This document shows, in pieces, positions 31,340 to 40,230 of a DNA stretch of 64,000 bases. The stretch is from contig CM075760.1 in assembly GCA_037974335.1 (NCBI GenBank), positions 34,357,609 through 34,421,608 on the forward strand. Reading direction: 5' to 3'. The stretch is from Prionace glauca. Its lineage: Eukaryota; Chordata; Chondrichthyes; Carcharhiniformes; Carcharhinidae. The translations under genes and the position numbers were made by a program. Numbering within the stretch: the stretch's first letter is position 1; each line of letters opens with the position of its first letter. The notes under the pieces were generated by a model. The model was not told the origin of the DNA and did not search any database. It worked only from the letters and a program-made list of their open reading frames with translations.

Positions 31340-31904
31340 AAAGGGAGGAAGGATCTGGATTTTACAGATCAGTGAAACCCCATGAGGTCAAAGGGTAAAT
31401 GCAATTGGCTGAAGTATATAACAGGTATTAATTGTGATTGATTTGTATTGAAACTGACTGGTTCATAATTAATAAAAGGTAGGAAATGTAAACTTAGGAA
31501 AGGTATAATTGACCTGTCTGCTGTATGTAACCTTAGAGTGGTGTTGGAATGCTCAGTGTCTTCTCTTGTAGTAAGCCATTGGACTGCCCAATGCTCATTC
31601 TCCCATCAATCATTGGTTAATACAGATACATTTATAACCGGAACACTGGCCTTTGTGAGTCTCTGTATTGGCTGAAGTTTTTGACAATACCTAGCCTCCA
31701 GAGAATCCTGCAATAGTTAATACAAGAAACACTAGTTCAAAAATACACTTTGTGAAAGACAATAGGTTTCTTTCTTAACTAATCTTGATCAGGTTGAACA
31801 AAGAGCCTCATTCTTGAGCCAGACTTTGATAGAATATAACATCCTCTAGCTTATCAAAATGATTGAAGAATTCCATACCTTGGACAAGTTCTGCTTGCTC
31901 AGCA

Positions 31905-32355
31905 ATAAAGAATAAAGAATAAAGAACAACCCAGCACGGGAAACAGGCCCTTCGACCCAACGAGCCCGTGCCGCCGCATCACCCTACACCTATTCTACCC
32001 TGCATGTCTACGAATGGAACTTCTAACTTAGCCAGATTCAGGGGAGAATAGAGTAAATTTGGTAAAACCAATCAGCCTAAGAGCACATCTTTGGGGTGTG
32101 GGAGGAAACTGGAGCACCCGGAGGAAACCCACGCAACCACAGGGAGAATGTGCAAATTCCCACAGACACAGGCCCAAATTCATGTATCTGCACAGCTAGC
32201 AGTGCTAGTCACCGAGCTGTTGCGGTGCCCTTCTACCGGTCCAGGATCAAGCACGCACACCGACACGAAGTACTAGGCCACTCCTGGAACTTCCGAGAGC
32301 AGCCCACGCACGACCCACCGTGTGCATGCCCCTCGTTTGACACGAGGTGGACCTC
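31905..32355 (-). mobile_element. Composite long V-SINE with extra 5' block (copy 2)
   Basis: Reverse copy of 19521-19975: TTCTTTATT-type tail repeats at the left, the V-domain in the middle, and the block ending CACGAGGTGGACCTC at the right. It has the same boundaries as copy 1. From 32356 to 32654 I see nothing else. Confidence 0.75.
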
Positions 32356-32654
32356 TAGCTTTATTGCATAACAATCTCCTCATATGTTAGGGTTTAACAT
32401 GGCTTCCTTGACCTTGTTATATTTAACTATTAATACAGATGAAAGTGATCATTTTCATTTGTGAGTTTCCCACATCACAACAGTCACCACACTTCAAAAG
32501 AACTTGGCTGTGAAACACTTTCCAGGATCTTGTGGTCATGAAAGGGACTGTCAGAATGTAATTTCCTATCACTCCACTTCCAAATCTCCTGTGAAAATCT
32601 AAACACGATATATTGTTAAATTGTTTGTTTTAAAATAGAATATGTGTTGTTGTG

Positions 32655-32965
32655 ATTTGGAATTCACTGTCTGAAAATGGTGCAGGAAGAAAATTAAACT
32701 GGATCTTTCAAAACGGAACTGGACAGATTTGAAATGAAATATGGGATTAATGGAAGAGCTTCTTCAAAGGAATATCATGGGTACAATCGGTGGAATGGCT
32801 TCCTTCTCTGCTCTGAGACTCATTTGCATTTGAAGAAAGTGGCAAATACCTGGAACCCACTTCCTATGAGGGAGAGAGCAGAGATGATGGAATGTTTCCA
32901 AAAGAAAATTGCTTGAGCAATTGAGAGAAATAAATCAACAGGGATAGAACAGGGAAATGGTTTGA
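32655..32965 (+). mobile_element. Two LINE 3'-end fragments
   Basis: 32655-32825 has an AATTCACTGTCTGAAAATGG stretch and a GGTGGAATGGCTTCCTTCTC tail. 32836-32965 has a decayed KKVANTWNPLPMRERAEMME C terminus. Both are old. Confidence 0.5.
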
Positions 32966-33303
32966 TTCACAGGGAGCCAGCGTGAACTTCCTGGACCAAA
33001 AAGCCCCATTCCCAATCCTAATTCCTGACTTCAAGAGTGTGTCACTTGATGGGTATCCATAAAGCAAATGAAGACAGCAACAAAGGCTGATGGTGAACAG
33101 AGCTAACTCTGTATCAAGCTGAGGACTGTGGGAGCAGCAGGGTGAAGGGGTTCTGCAGTGAAGAATGGACACAGGAGCTGATTGAATGATACATGTGACA
33201 ATAATAAATTTGAGGGAGCTGAAGGATATCAATGTCTTTGAAAGAGAAAGAAAAAGATACCTTGGCCCAGTCCTGCCCCTAATTCCAATGTTCATTTGTA
33301 ATC

Positions 33304-33840
33304 TTGACATGGAGATGTCGGCATTGGACTGGGATAAACACAGTAAGAAGTCTCATGACACCAGGTTAAAGTCCAACAGGTTTATTTAGTAGCAAAATCC
33401 ACTAGCTTTTGGAGCGCTGCCCATTCATCAGTTGAGTGGCAGTTCTGTTCACAAACAGGGCTCATAAAGACACAAACTCAATTTACAGAATAATGATTGG
33501 AATGCGAATCTTTATAAGTAATGAAGTCTTAAAAGTACAGAGAATGTGAATGGAGACAGCGTTAAGGACAGGTTAAAGAGATGTGTATTGTCTCCAGACA
33601 GGCCAGTTAGTGAGATTTTGCAAGCTCAGGCAAGTCGTTATTGGGGGGTTACAGAAAGTGTGACATGAACCCAAGATCCTGGTTGAGGCTGTCCTCGTGT
33701 GTGGAACTTGGCTATCAGTCTCTGCTCAGCGACTCTGTGCTGTTGTGTGTCGTGAAGGCTGCCTTGGAGAATGCTTACCTGAGGATCAGAGGCCGGATGC
33801 CCGTGACCGGTCAATGCCCTTGTTGGAGACAAGAACAAAT
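33304..33840 (-). mobile_element. Penelope-like 3' region with terminal repeat
   Basis: The left part (33304-33440) is the terminal repeat: ATGGAGATGTCGGCATTGGA, GTAAGAAGTCTCATGACACC, AGCTTTTGGAGCGCTGC. The right part continues as a longer unique region containing TTGCAAGCTCAGGCAAGTCG and AACCCAAGATCCTGGTTGAG, which I know as part of a repeat of shark genomes. It is the longest copy of this end here and is degraded. Confidence 0.6.
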
Positions 33841-33869
33841 TTAAGTATGTCTGAAGCTCAATCTGCATT

Positions 33870-34250
33870 GTCATAAAACCCGCGCTCTGATTGGCTGGAG
33901 GTCTATGCGACTTCTGGTCCTCCAGAGCTGCCGATTGGCCGGAGCCATCAAGATTCGTCTCAGCGACTTGGAGGGGGCCGGGGACTTGGGCCCAACGATG
34001 TCACTGCGTAGGAGAGTAATCCTGATTGGCTGAATCAGGAACGCTCCCATTGTTGACGTCACAATGTTCCAGTGGGGTCATTTCCGCCCTTTATTATGAT
34101 TGGGTCCGGATTGACCAATGGAAAGAGTCGGAGTACCGGAAGTAGAATTACCCTGCAACCAATTACAGCGCAGAGTTTGTGCCTATGGCTGCACTAAGCT
34201 TTCCCTATTGTCTGAATGCGGAGCTCCTGAAGGTGCTCATTCCTGCCCAG
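33870..34250. promoter_or_regulatory. Orphan bidirectional promoter next to the end of gene D
   Basis: Carries CTGATTGGCTGGAGG, GGTCCTCCAGAGCTGCCGAT, TGATTGGCTGAATCAGG, TTGACGTCACAATG and TTGACCAATGGAAAGAGTCG, the elements of the A/B and C promoters. No zinc-finger gene follows on its left, and on its right lies the 3' end of gene D, which runs toward it. Both partner genes seem to be lost. Confidence 0.65.
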
Positions 34251-34285
34251 CAAAGCTGCTGCTCTCTCTCTGAAGCAACCTGTCA

Positions 34286-35800
34286 TCACTCGTGAATTTG
34301 CTGGTGTCTCAGCAGCCGGGATGAAACTCTGAAACCCTTCCCACACTGAGAACATGTGAATGGCTTCTCCCCAGTGTGAATTCGCTGGTGTACCCGCAGG
34401 TCAGATGACCGAGCGAATCCCTTCCCACACTGAGAGCAGGTGAATGGTTTCTCCCCAGTGTGAACTCGCTGGTGTTTCTGCAGGTCGGTTGACAGAGTGA
34501 ATCCCTTCCCACAGTGAGAGCAGGTGAATGGTCTCTCCCCTGTGTGAACTCGCTGGTGTCTCTGCAGGACAGATGACTGAGTGAATTCTTGCCCACACTG
34601 AGAGCAGGTGAACGGTCTCTCCCCAGTGTGAAGTCGTTCGTGTCTCTGCAGGTTTGATGACTGAGTGAACCCCTCCCCACACTGAGAACAGGTGAATGGT
34701 CTCTCCCCAGTGTGAACTTGCTGATGTCTCTGCAGGTGACATGACCGAGTGAATCCCTTCCCACACTGAGAGCAGCTGAATGGTCTCTCTCCAGTGTGAA
34801 CTCGCTGGTGTGTCTGCAGGTGGGAGAGTTGAGTGAATCCCTTCCCACATTGAGAGCAAGTGAATGGCCTCTCCCCACTGCAAACTCGCTGGTGTATCTG
34901 CAGGTCAGATAACTGAGTGAATCCCTTCCCACACTGAGAACATGTGAATGGCTTCTCCCCAGTGTGAATTCGCTGGTGTACCCGCAGGTCAGATGACCGA
35001 GCGAATCCCTTCCCACACTGAGAGCAGGTGAATGGTTTCTCCCCAGTGTGAACTCGCTGGTGTTTCTGCAGGTCGGTTGACAGAGTGAATCCCTTCCCAC
35101 AGTGAGAGCAGGTGAATGGTCTCTCCCCTGTGTGAACTCGCTGGTGTCTCTGCAGGACAGATGACTGAGTGAATTCTTGCCCACACTGAGAGCAGGTGAA
35201 CGGTCTCTCCCCAGTGTGAAGTCGTTCGTGTCTCTGCAGGTTTGATGACTGAGTGAACCCCTCCCCACACTGAGAACAGGTGAATGGTCTCTCCCCAGTG
35301 TGAACTTGCTGATGTCTCTGCAGGTGACATGACCGAGTGAATCCCTTCCCACACTGAGAGCAGCTGAATGGTCTCTCTCCAGTGTGAACTCGCTGGTGTG
35401 TCTGCAGGTGGGAGAGTTGAGTGAATCCCTTCCCACATTGAGAGCAAGTGAATGGCCTCTCCCCACTGCAAACTCGCTGGTGTATCTGCAGGTCAGATAA
35501 CTGAGTGAATCCCTTCCCACATTGAGAGCAGGTGAATGGCCTCTCCCCAGTGTGAACTCGTTGGTGTCTCTGCAGGTCAGACAACTGAGTGAATCCCTTC
35601 CCACACTGACAGCAGGTGAATGGCCTCTCTCCAGTGTGAACTCGCTGGTGCATCCGTAAGCTGGATAACTGAATGAATCCCTTCCCACACTGAGGGCAGG
35701 TGAATGGCCTCTCCCCAGTGTGGCTGCGCTGATGAGCTTCCAACTTAGATGGGACTCCATATCCCTTCCCACAGTCCACACATTTCCATGGTTTCTCCAT
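34286..35800 (-). CDS. C2H2 zinc-finger protein D, 18 fingers with a 7-finger internal duplication
   Basis: 504 residues made of eighteen 28-residue C2H2 units, starting [18 protein letters not shown] and ending LLRHQQIHE. Fingers 4-10 and 11-17 repeat exactly, from the 588-bp duplication at 34336-35511. Fingers 4 and 11 end [10 protein letters not shown], with Cys instead of the last His, giving a C2HC finger. All other fingers have intact ligands. It is the longest protein of the cluster. The coding exon starts at 36114 after a TTTTACAG acceptor and its leader has the usual fossil fingers. The intron holds a LINE and a SINE fragment, and the promoter is the one shared with E at 37.2-38.0 kb. 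The usual 3' UTR of the family is missing: promoter-like sequence begins within about 40 bases of the stop. Confidence 0.93.
   Translation of the reverse strand: MEKPWKCVDCGKGYGVPSKLEAHQRSHTGERPFTCPQCGKGFIQLSSLRMHQRVHTGERPFTCCQCGKGFTQLSDLQRHQRVHTGERPFTCSQCGKGFTQLSDLQIHQRVCSGERPFTCSQCGKGFTQLSHLQTHQRVHTGERPFSCSQCGKGFTRSCHLQRHQQVHTGERPFTCSQCGEGFTQSSNLQRHERLHTGERPFTCSQCGQEFTQSSVLQRHQRVHTGERPFTCSHCGKGFTLSTDLQKHQRVHTGEKPFTCSQCGKGFARSSDLRVHQRIHTGEKPFTCSQCGKGFTQLSDLQIHQRVCSGERPFTCSQCGKGFTQLSHLQTHQRVHTGERPFSCSQCGKGFTRSCHLQRHQQVHTGERPFTCSQCGEGFTQSSNLQRHERLHTGERPFTCSQCGQEFTQSSVLQRHQRVHTGERPFTCSHCGKGFTLSTDLQKHQRVHTGEKPFTCSQCGKGFARSSDLRVHQRIHTGEKPFTCSQCGKGFRVSSRLLRHQQIHE
34336..35511 (-). repeat. 588-bp tandem duplication inside gene D
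   Basis: 34336-34923 and 34924-35511 show no difference in any stretch I compared. 588 bases equal exactly seven 84-base finger units, so the frame is kept. Neighbouring non-duplicated fingers differ from one another at many positions, so this pair is very young or an assembly artefact. Confidence 0.92.
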
Positions 35801-36114
35801 GGTGCAGGTGTCCTTGCCTCTACTTCATCCACACACACAAGATTACAGTCTCTACCCACTGTGAATGGTGTGATATTTATTCAGACTGTGTAACTTGGTT
35901 AAAGCTCTTTAGTTAGTGCATTGGAATACACTCATTCAAGTGTGGCAGTGTGTTGATGCTTTTTCACTCACACTGACAATTCAAATCGACAGTCTGGACA
36001 ATCATTTCTCCTTCTGGATTCAAAGTCCGATGATATTGAGGTCCCAAGGAAATGACTCTGTCACATCTAGACGTGATGTTTGAGATTTCGGCCTGTGATT
36101 CCTCTTTCAATATC
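35801..36114 (-). other. 5' leader of gene D
   Basis: Begins at the acceptor (reverse of 36115-36120). In reverse it holds ATATTGAAAGAGGAATCACA and later a decayed CACTAACTAAAGAGCTTTAA stretch, the remains of the fossil CGKSFN finger. From 36121 to 36240 follows the conserved intron (TTCTATCCTGCACTGACACT in reverse). Confidence 0.7.
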
Positions 36115-36239
36115 CTGTAAAATGAATTTCCAAAAGTCATCAGTGTCAGTGCAGGATAGAAATTCAGAACAGATAATTTTTATGGAACATTCTTTCCTCT
36201 CTCATTCCCCAAAAGCTGTCACTCGCCATTTCAGAGCTT

Positions 36240-36365
36240 TGACAAAGGGTCACCTGGACAAAAAACATCAGCTCTTTCCTCTCCTTATAGATGCTGCCAG
36301 ACCTGCTTTTCCAGCATTTTCTCTCTTAGTTTCAGATTCCAGCATCTGCAGTAATTTGCTTCTAT
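36240..36365 (+). repeat. Short interspersed repeat in the intron of gene D
   Basis: GACAAAGGGTCACCTGGACA, CTTATAGATGCTGCCAGACC and TTCCAGCATCTGCAGTAATT. The same family occurs at 25875-25970 at the equivalent place of the gene remnant, so it was probably present before those genes separated. Confidence 0.6.
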
Positions 36366-36374
36366 AAGGCTGCA

Positions 36375-37045
36375 GATACCTCCTCCCACGTAACATGCGT
36401 GTGCCCGTGGCATCACCACTTGTTCCCCTTATTTCTTTAGCACCCATGGTGCTCTCCACAGTAAACACAGAGGAGAAGTATTCATTAAAAATCTCACCCA
36501 TCTCCTGTGGCTCCACACACAGATGGCCATACTGATTTTTAAGAGAATCTATTCTCTCCCTAGCCACCCTTTTACTCTTAGTATAGCTATAGAACCTCTT
36601 GGAATTTTCTTTAATCTTACCTGCCAGACCCATATCATACCCTCTTTTTGTCCTCCTGATTTCCCTCTTCAGTATTTTCTTACACTTTTTATAGTCAGAG
36701 TGATTCACTTGTCCCCGATTGCCTAAACCCAATCTATGCTTCCTTCTTTTACCTGACCAGAGCCTCAATGTCCCTTGAGTGTCAGAGATCCTAAATTTAC
36801 CATTCTTTCCCTTCACTCTAACAGAAATATACTGGCCCTGGACTCTTGATATCACACTTTTAAAACCTCCCATTTGCCAGTCATTCCTGTCCTTTCAAAC
36901 AAACTCACCTGATCGACATTTGCTAAATCCTGCCTCATGCCCACAAAAGTGGCCCTGCTCCAGTTTAGGGCCTTGAGCTGTGGATCTGTCCTATCTTTTT
37001 CCAGAACTACTTTGAAACTATTGGTGCTCCCAATCAGAGGAGAGA
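36375..37045 (-). mobile_element. CR1-clade LINE fragment, region between endonuclease and RT
   Basis: The minus-strand frames carry LKALNWSRATFVGMRQDLAN, then KSVISRVQGQYISVRVKGKN, RRTKRGYDMGLAGKIKENSK and FNEYFSSVFTVES. This is the linker that precedes the reverse transcriptase in CR1-type ORF2. At least one frame change is seen. It sits in the intron of gene D. Confidence 0.75.
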
Positions 37046-37057
37046 GAGAGGGGGTTC

Positions 37058-37218
37058 CACTGTCTGGACTGTGGAAGGAAACCGGAACACCCGGAGGAAA
37101 TCCACACAGACACGGGGAGAATGTAGAAACTCTGCACAGGCAGCGACCCAAGGCTGGAATTGAACCCGGGTCCCAGGCACTGTTAGGCAGCTATGCTAAC
37201 CACTGTGCCACCGGGCCA
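37058..37218 (-). mobile_element. V-SINE 5' half
   Basis: Reverse V-domain (GGAAACCGGAACACCCGGAG) and head with B box (GGAATTGAACCCGGG in reverse) ending GTGGCACAGTGGTTAGCATA in reverse. The tail is missing. Confidence 0.8.
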
Positions 37219-37282
37219 CATGTCAGTGCCATCGCCCGACCCCAGCCCAGTCTCACCTCATCTGGAACTCTCACCCATTCCA

Positions 37283-37381
37283 TTGTGACGTCACACTCAT
37301 TCACCCGTTCCATTGTGACGTCACACATTCACCCGTTCTGTTGTGCCGTCACACTCATTCACCCATTCCATTGTGACGTCA
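37283..37381. promoter_or_regulatory. Array of four CRE-like TGACGTCA palindromes
   Basis: TGACGTCA at 37286-37293, 37316-37323 and 37374-37381, and a variant TGCCGTCA at 37344-37351, spaced 28-30 bases in a tandem repeat of CACTCATTCACCCRTTCCAT. TGACGTCA is the ATF/CREB site. The array lies at the D side of the D/E promoter. The activity is inferred. Confidence 0.75.
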
Positions 37382-37599
37382 GAGCTTTACTCTCCATTCA
37401 CAATCCCTGCCGGCCTCCCACATTCAGCCTCAATGGCGGCAGTCAGCCCGGGTCCAACACTACAACCTGCGGCTCCATTTGGTACAAACGGGGAGAACCG
37501 GAAAGTTGTTTTCCGGGGTTTGGGTTTGAACAACATGTTTACGAAGCCTCTCCACCCACCCGCAATGTTTATCGTTCCCCACATACCGTCCTCTACCTC

Positions 37600-37960
37600 G
37601 CATTGATCTCGCTTCCAAGTTAAAACCATCCGTCTTCCGTTATTACCCGCACTGCGCATGCTTCAGGTTCTTCCACCTCGTTCACTCCGATTGGTTGGAG
37701 GACCAGCCGCTCCCGCTCGGTCCTCCAGCCACGCCCCCTCTTCCTATTGGCCAAGAGCTGCCGTCAATCAGTCCCTGGGCATTGTGATGTGGAGCATGCG
37801 CAGTGTCACTGCTGTCCTTGGCTCTTGTTCGTTCCGGAGAAGCGGAGTCAGCGTTAGGCGGTGGCTGGGAGGGTCTGGAAACACTTTGTGGATCCGCAAA
37901 CCCTTCAGAATCATTGTCAGCTCCCTGGTTTGCAGCTTCGGGGCTTCTCCCTCCCTCCCT
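37600..37960. promoter_or_regulatory. Core of the D/E bidirectional promoter
   Basis: Holds NRF1-like CTGCGCATGC (37650-37659) and GAGCATGCGCAG (37791-37802), CCAAT boxes (GATTGGTTGG, CTATTGGCC), the GGAGGACC/GGTCCTCC inverted pair (about 37696-37728) and GC-rich sequence. The minus direction serves gene D and the plus direction gene E. Confidence 0.7.
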
Positions 37961-38225
37961 CCCGGGAACAGACCCAGGTTAACGGCCCCATCCTGGCTCA
38001 GTCACTGGAGGATGGTTCACATCAGAGGATGGGGGAGGGGACAATAAATAAGAGGTTACACTTTGGCCTCAAATCAATGAGGACTCTGATCTCTGGGAAG
38101 GAAGGAAACCCTGGGAAGTGGGCGGGGAGGATTCACAAATACCCGCTGGAGGCCCCAACATCCCCAATAAGACCCATTGGTTTTATTGTCAGTCTGCAGA
38201 CAGGCGCTGGAGAACTGAACCCATG

Positions 38226-38340
38226 ATGTGGGTATGCCGGCGTTGGACTGGGGTAAACACAGTAAAAAGTCTGACAACACCAGTCCAACCGATTTATTTG
38301 ATAGTAAATTCACAAGTGAGTTAAACCTGGTGTTGTCAAA
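38226..38340 (-). mobile_element. Penelope-like terminal repeat, inverted-end remnant
   Basis: GATGTGGGTATGCCGGCGTT, GGGGTAAACACAGTAAAAAG, then an inverted GTTAAACCTGGTGTTGTCAA at the right end. It is shorter than the copy at 18101. It lies in intron 1 of gene E. Confidence 0.65.
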
Positions 38341-38563
38341 CTGAACCCAGACAGAGGAGAGAGAGAGAGGAAATTGGGAGTGGAGGAAAGAAATGAAGAT
38401 ATAGGGTTTGAATTTCAGCCCCGGGGGGTGGAGACTGTGTGGGACAGGAACTTAAAGATATGGGGGAACAAGAGAGGAAAATATGTTCCAGAGAAACACG
38501 AATTGTCTGTTTACAATTTCTATCCTGGACTGACAGTGATGACGTTTCTAAACTGTTTTACAG

Positions 38564-38892
38564 GATATTGGAAATGGACGATTTACAGACTGCAACCAGT
38601 CATTCAGTTCATTGGGGTCTGAATATCATCGGCCTTTGAATGTGGAAGGAGAAATGTTTCTCTGTTCTGTCTGTGGGAAAAGATTTTAAATATCAGTGTG
38701 ACTGGAAAAGCACTGAGACACACACATCCAATTGAGTGTTCCAGTGAACTGACAATGAAAAGAGTTTTAACCTGTTACACAGCCTGGAAAAACATCACAC
38801 CATTCACAACGAGGAGATACTGTATATGTTCTGTATGTGGACGAAGCTTCAACTGATCATCCAACCTGGAGAGACACAAGGACACCGACAAT
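38564..38892 (+). other. 5' leader of gene E with fossil zinc fingers
   Basis: Starts after the acceptor CTGTTTTACAG (38563). Decayed finger frames end CGRSFN, then TGA at 38854-38856, then [12 protein letters not shown], which runs in frame into the zinc-finger ORF. Confidence 0.75.
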
Positions 38893-39567
38893 GTGGGGAA
38901 ACCATGGAAATGTGAGGAATGTGGTAAAGGATTCAAGTATCCATCCCTGTTAGAAAACCATCGACGCATTCACACTGGGGAGAAACCATTCACCTGTTTT
39001 GTGTGTGGGAAGGGATTTACTCAGTTGTCCTGTTTTCAGTCACACCAAGAAACTCACACTGAGGAGAAGCCATTCAGCTGCACTTCCTGTGGAAAGAGGT
39101 TCAGGTCTTCATCCAACCTCACTGCACACCAGCGAGTTCACACCGGGGAGAGACCATTCAGCTGCTCCGAGTGTGGGAAGGGATTCACTCGATCCTCCCA
39201 TCTGCTGGAACACCAGCAAACCCACAGTGAAGAGAGGCCATTCAGCTGCACCAGTTGTGGAAAGAGGTTCAGGTCTTCACCCAATCTCATTGCCCACCAG
39301 AGAGTTCATTCGGGGAAGAAACCGTTCACCTGCTCTGTGTGTGGGAAGGAATACACTCACCCATCCAACCTGCTGATACACCAGCGAACTCACACAGGGG
39401 AGAGGCCATTCACCTGCTCTGTGTGTGGGAAGGGATTCACAACGTCCTTTAACCTAGTGATACACCAACACACTCACACTGGCGAGAGGCCATTCACCTG
39501 CTCTGTGTGTGGGAAAGGATTCACTCAGCCATCCAACCTGCTGACACACCAGCAAATTCATAAGTAA
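38893..39567 (+). CDS. C2H2 zinc-finger protein E, 8 intact fingers but no ATG in frame
   Basis: 224 codons hold eight C2H2 fingers, all ligands intact, from [17 protein letters not shown] to LLTHQQIHK. In the paralogues the ORF begins ATGGAGAAACC; here the codon is GTG (GTGGGGAAACC, 38893). The frame is open back to the TGA at 38854 and holds no ATG anywhere, including inside the fingers. An out-of-frame ATG lies at 38891. Use of a non-AUG start, an unseen spliced start, or loss of expression are all possible; intact fingers suggest recent loss or real use. The exon, leader and promoter (37.2-38.0 kb, shared with D) are otherwise standard. Confidence 0.75.
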   Translation: MGKPWKCEECGKGFKYPSLLENHRRIHTGEKPFTCFVCGKGFTQLSCFQSHQETHTEEKPFSCTSCGKRFRSSSNLTAHQRVHTGERPFSCSECGKGFTRSSHLLEHQQTHSEERPFSCTSCGKRFRSSPNLIAHQRVHSGKKPFTCSVCGKEYTHPSNLLIHQRTHTGERPFTCSVCGKGFTTSFNLVIHQHTHTGERPFTCSVCGKGFTQPSNLLTHQQIHK

Positions 39568-39789
39568 CTGCATTGTTGGATTCTGTTATTTTTGCTGCTG
39601 TTAATCACATTTTAATACTGATAACCTGATAATATTTGGCTTGCTCCTGCTGATATTAACAAACTCTATAACTGGCTGGCTCTTAAATATCTTGGTTATG
39701 TCACAGATTTTCGGAGCTGTAAAGTCTCTTTTTGAAAGCACCATCTGTGATATTTTCCCTTGATTCAAGAACAGCATTTCCTGGAAGTT

Positions 39790-39953
39790 CACCTCCAATC
39801 TTCACCATCCCGACTTGAAAATATTTTTGAGCAGCCTTCACGGTCGCTGGCTCAAAATCCTAGAATTTCATCCCAAATAGCACTGTTGGTGCACCTGCAC
39901 CCCAGGGACTGCAGCAGTTCAAGAAAGTAGCTCACCACCTCCACTCTTTCAAA
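39790..39953 (+). mobile_element. Non-LTR retrotransposon C-terminal fragment (Rex1-like guess)
   Basis: CACCATCCCGACTTGAAAAT, TCGCTGGCTCAAAATCCTAG and GGACTGCAGCAGTTCAAGAA match the end of the element at 4845. It joins directly to the truncated leader of gene F. Confidence 0.7.
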
Positions 39954-40053
39954 CCTGAATATCATCAGCCTTTGAATGTGAAAAGAAAAATATTTGTCTG
40001 TTCTGTCTGTGGGAAAAGATTTTAAACATCAGTGTGACTGGAAAAGCATCGAG

Positions 40054-40057
<4 letters not shown>

Positions 40058-40085
<28 letters not shown>

Positions 40086-40086
40086 C
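40058..40086. repeat. (CA)n microsatellite
   Basis: About fourteen CA units in the leader of gene F, at the place where E has ACACACACATCC. Confidence 0.92.
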
Positions 40087-40230
40087 TGAGTGACAGTGAG
40101 CTTTAACCAGTTACAAAGCCTGAAGAAAAAACATACCATTCACAGTGGGGAGAAACTGTCCACAGGTTCTGTGTGTGGACAAGTCTTCAACTGATTGTCC
40201 AACCTGGAGAGACACAAGGACACCGGCACC

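Noticed and set aside
34309-35859. 516-codon open frame overlapping gene D in another frame
   Set aside because: It is a shadow of the 84-base finger repeat: the +1 frame of C2H2 arrays stays open ([19 protein letters not shown] repeats). The same shadow appears with B, C, E and H.
36937-38047. Long open frames in the D/E promoter (228, 129 and 121 codons)
   Set aside because: They cross a LINE, a SINE and the CRE array and have no family signal; they overlap each other in different frames in GC-rich DNA.
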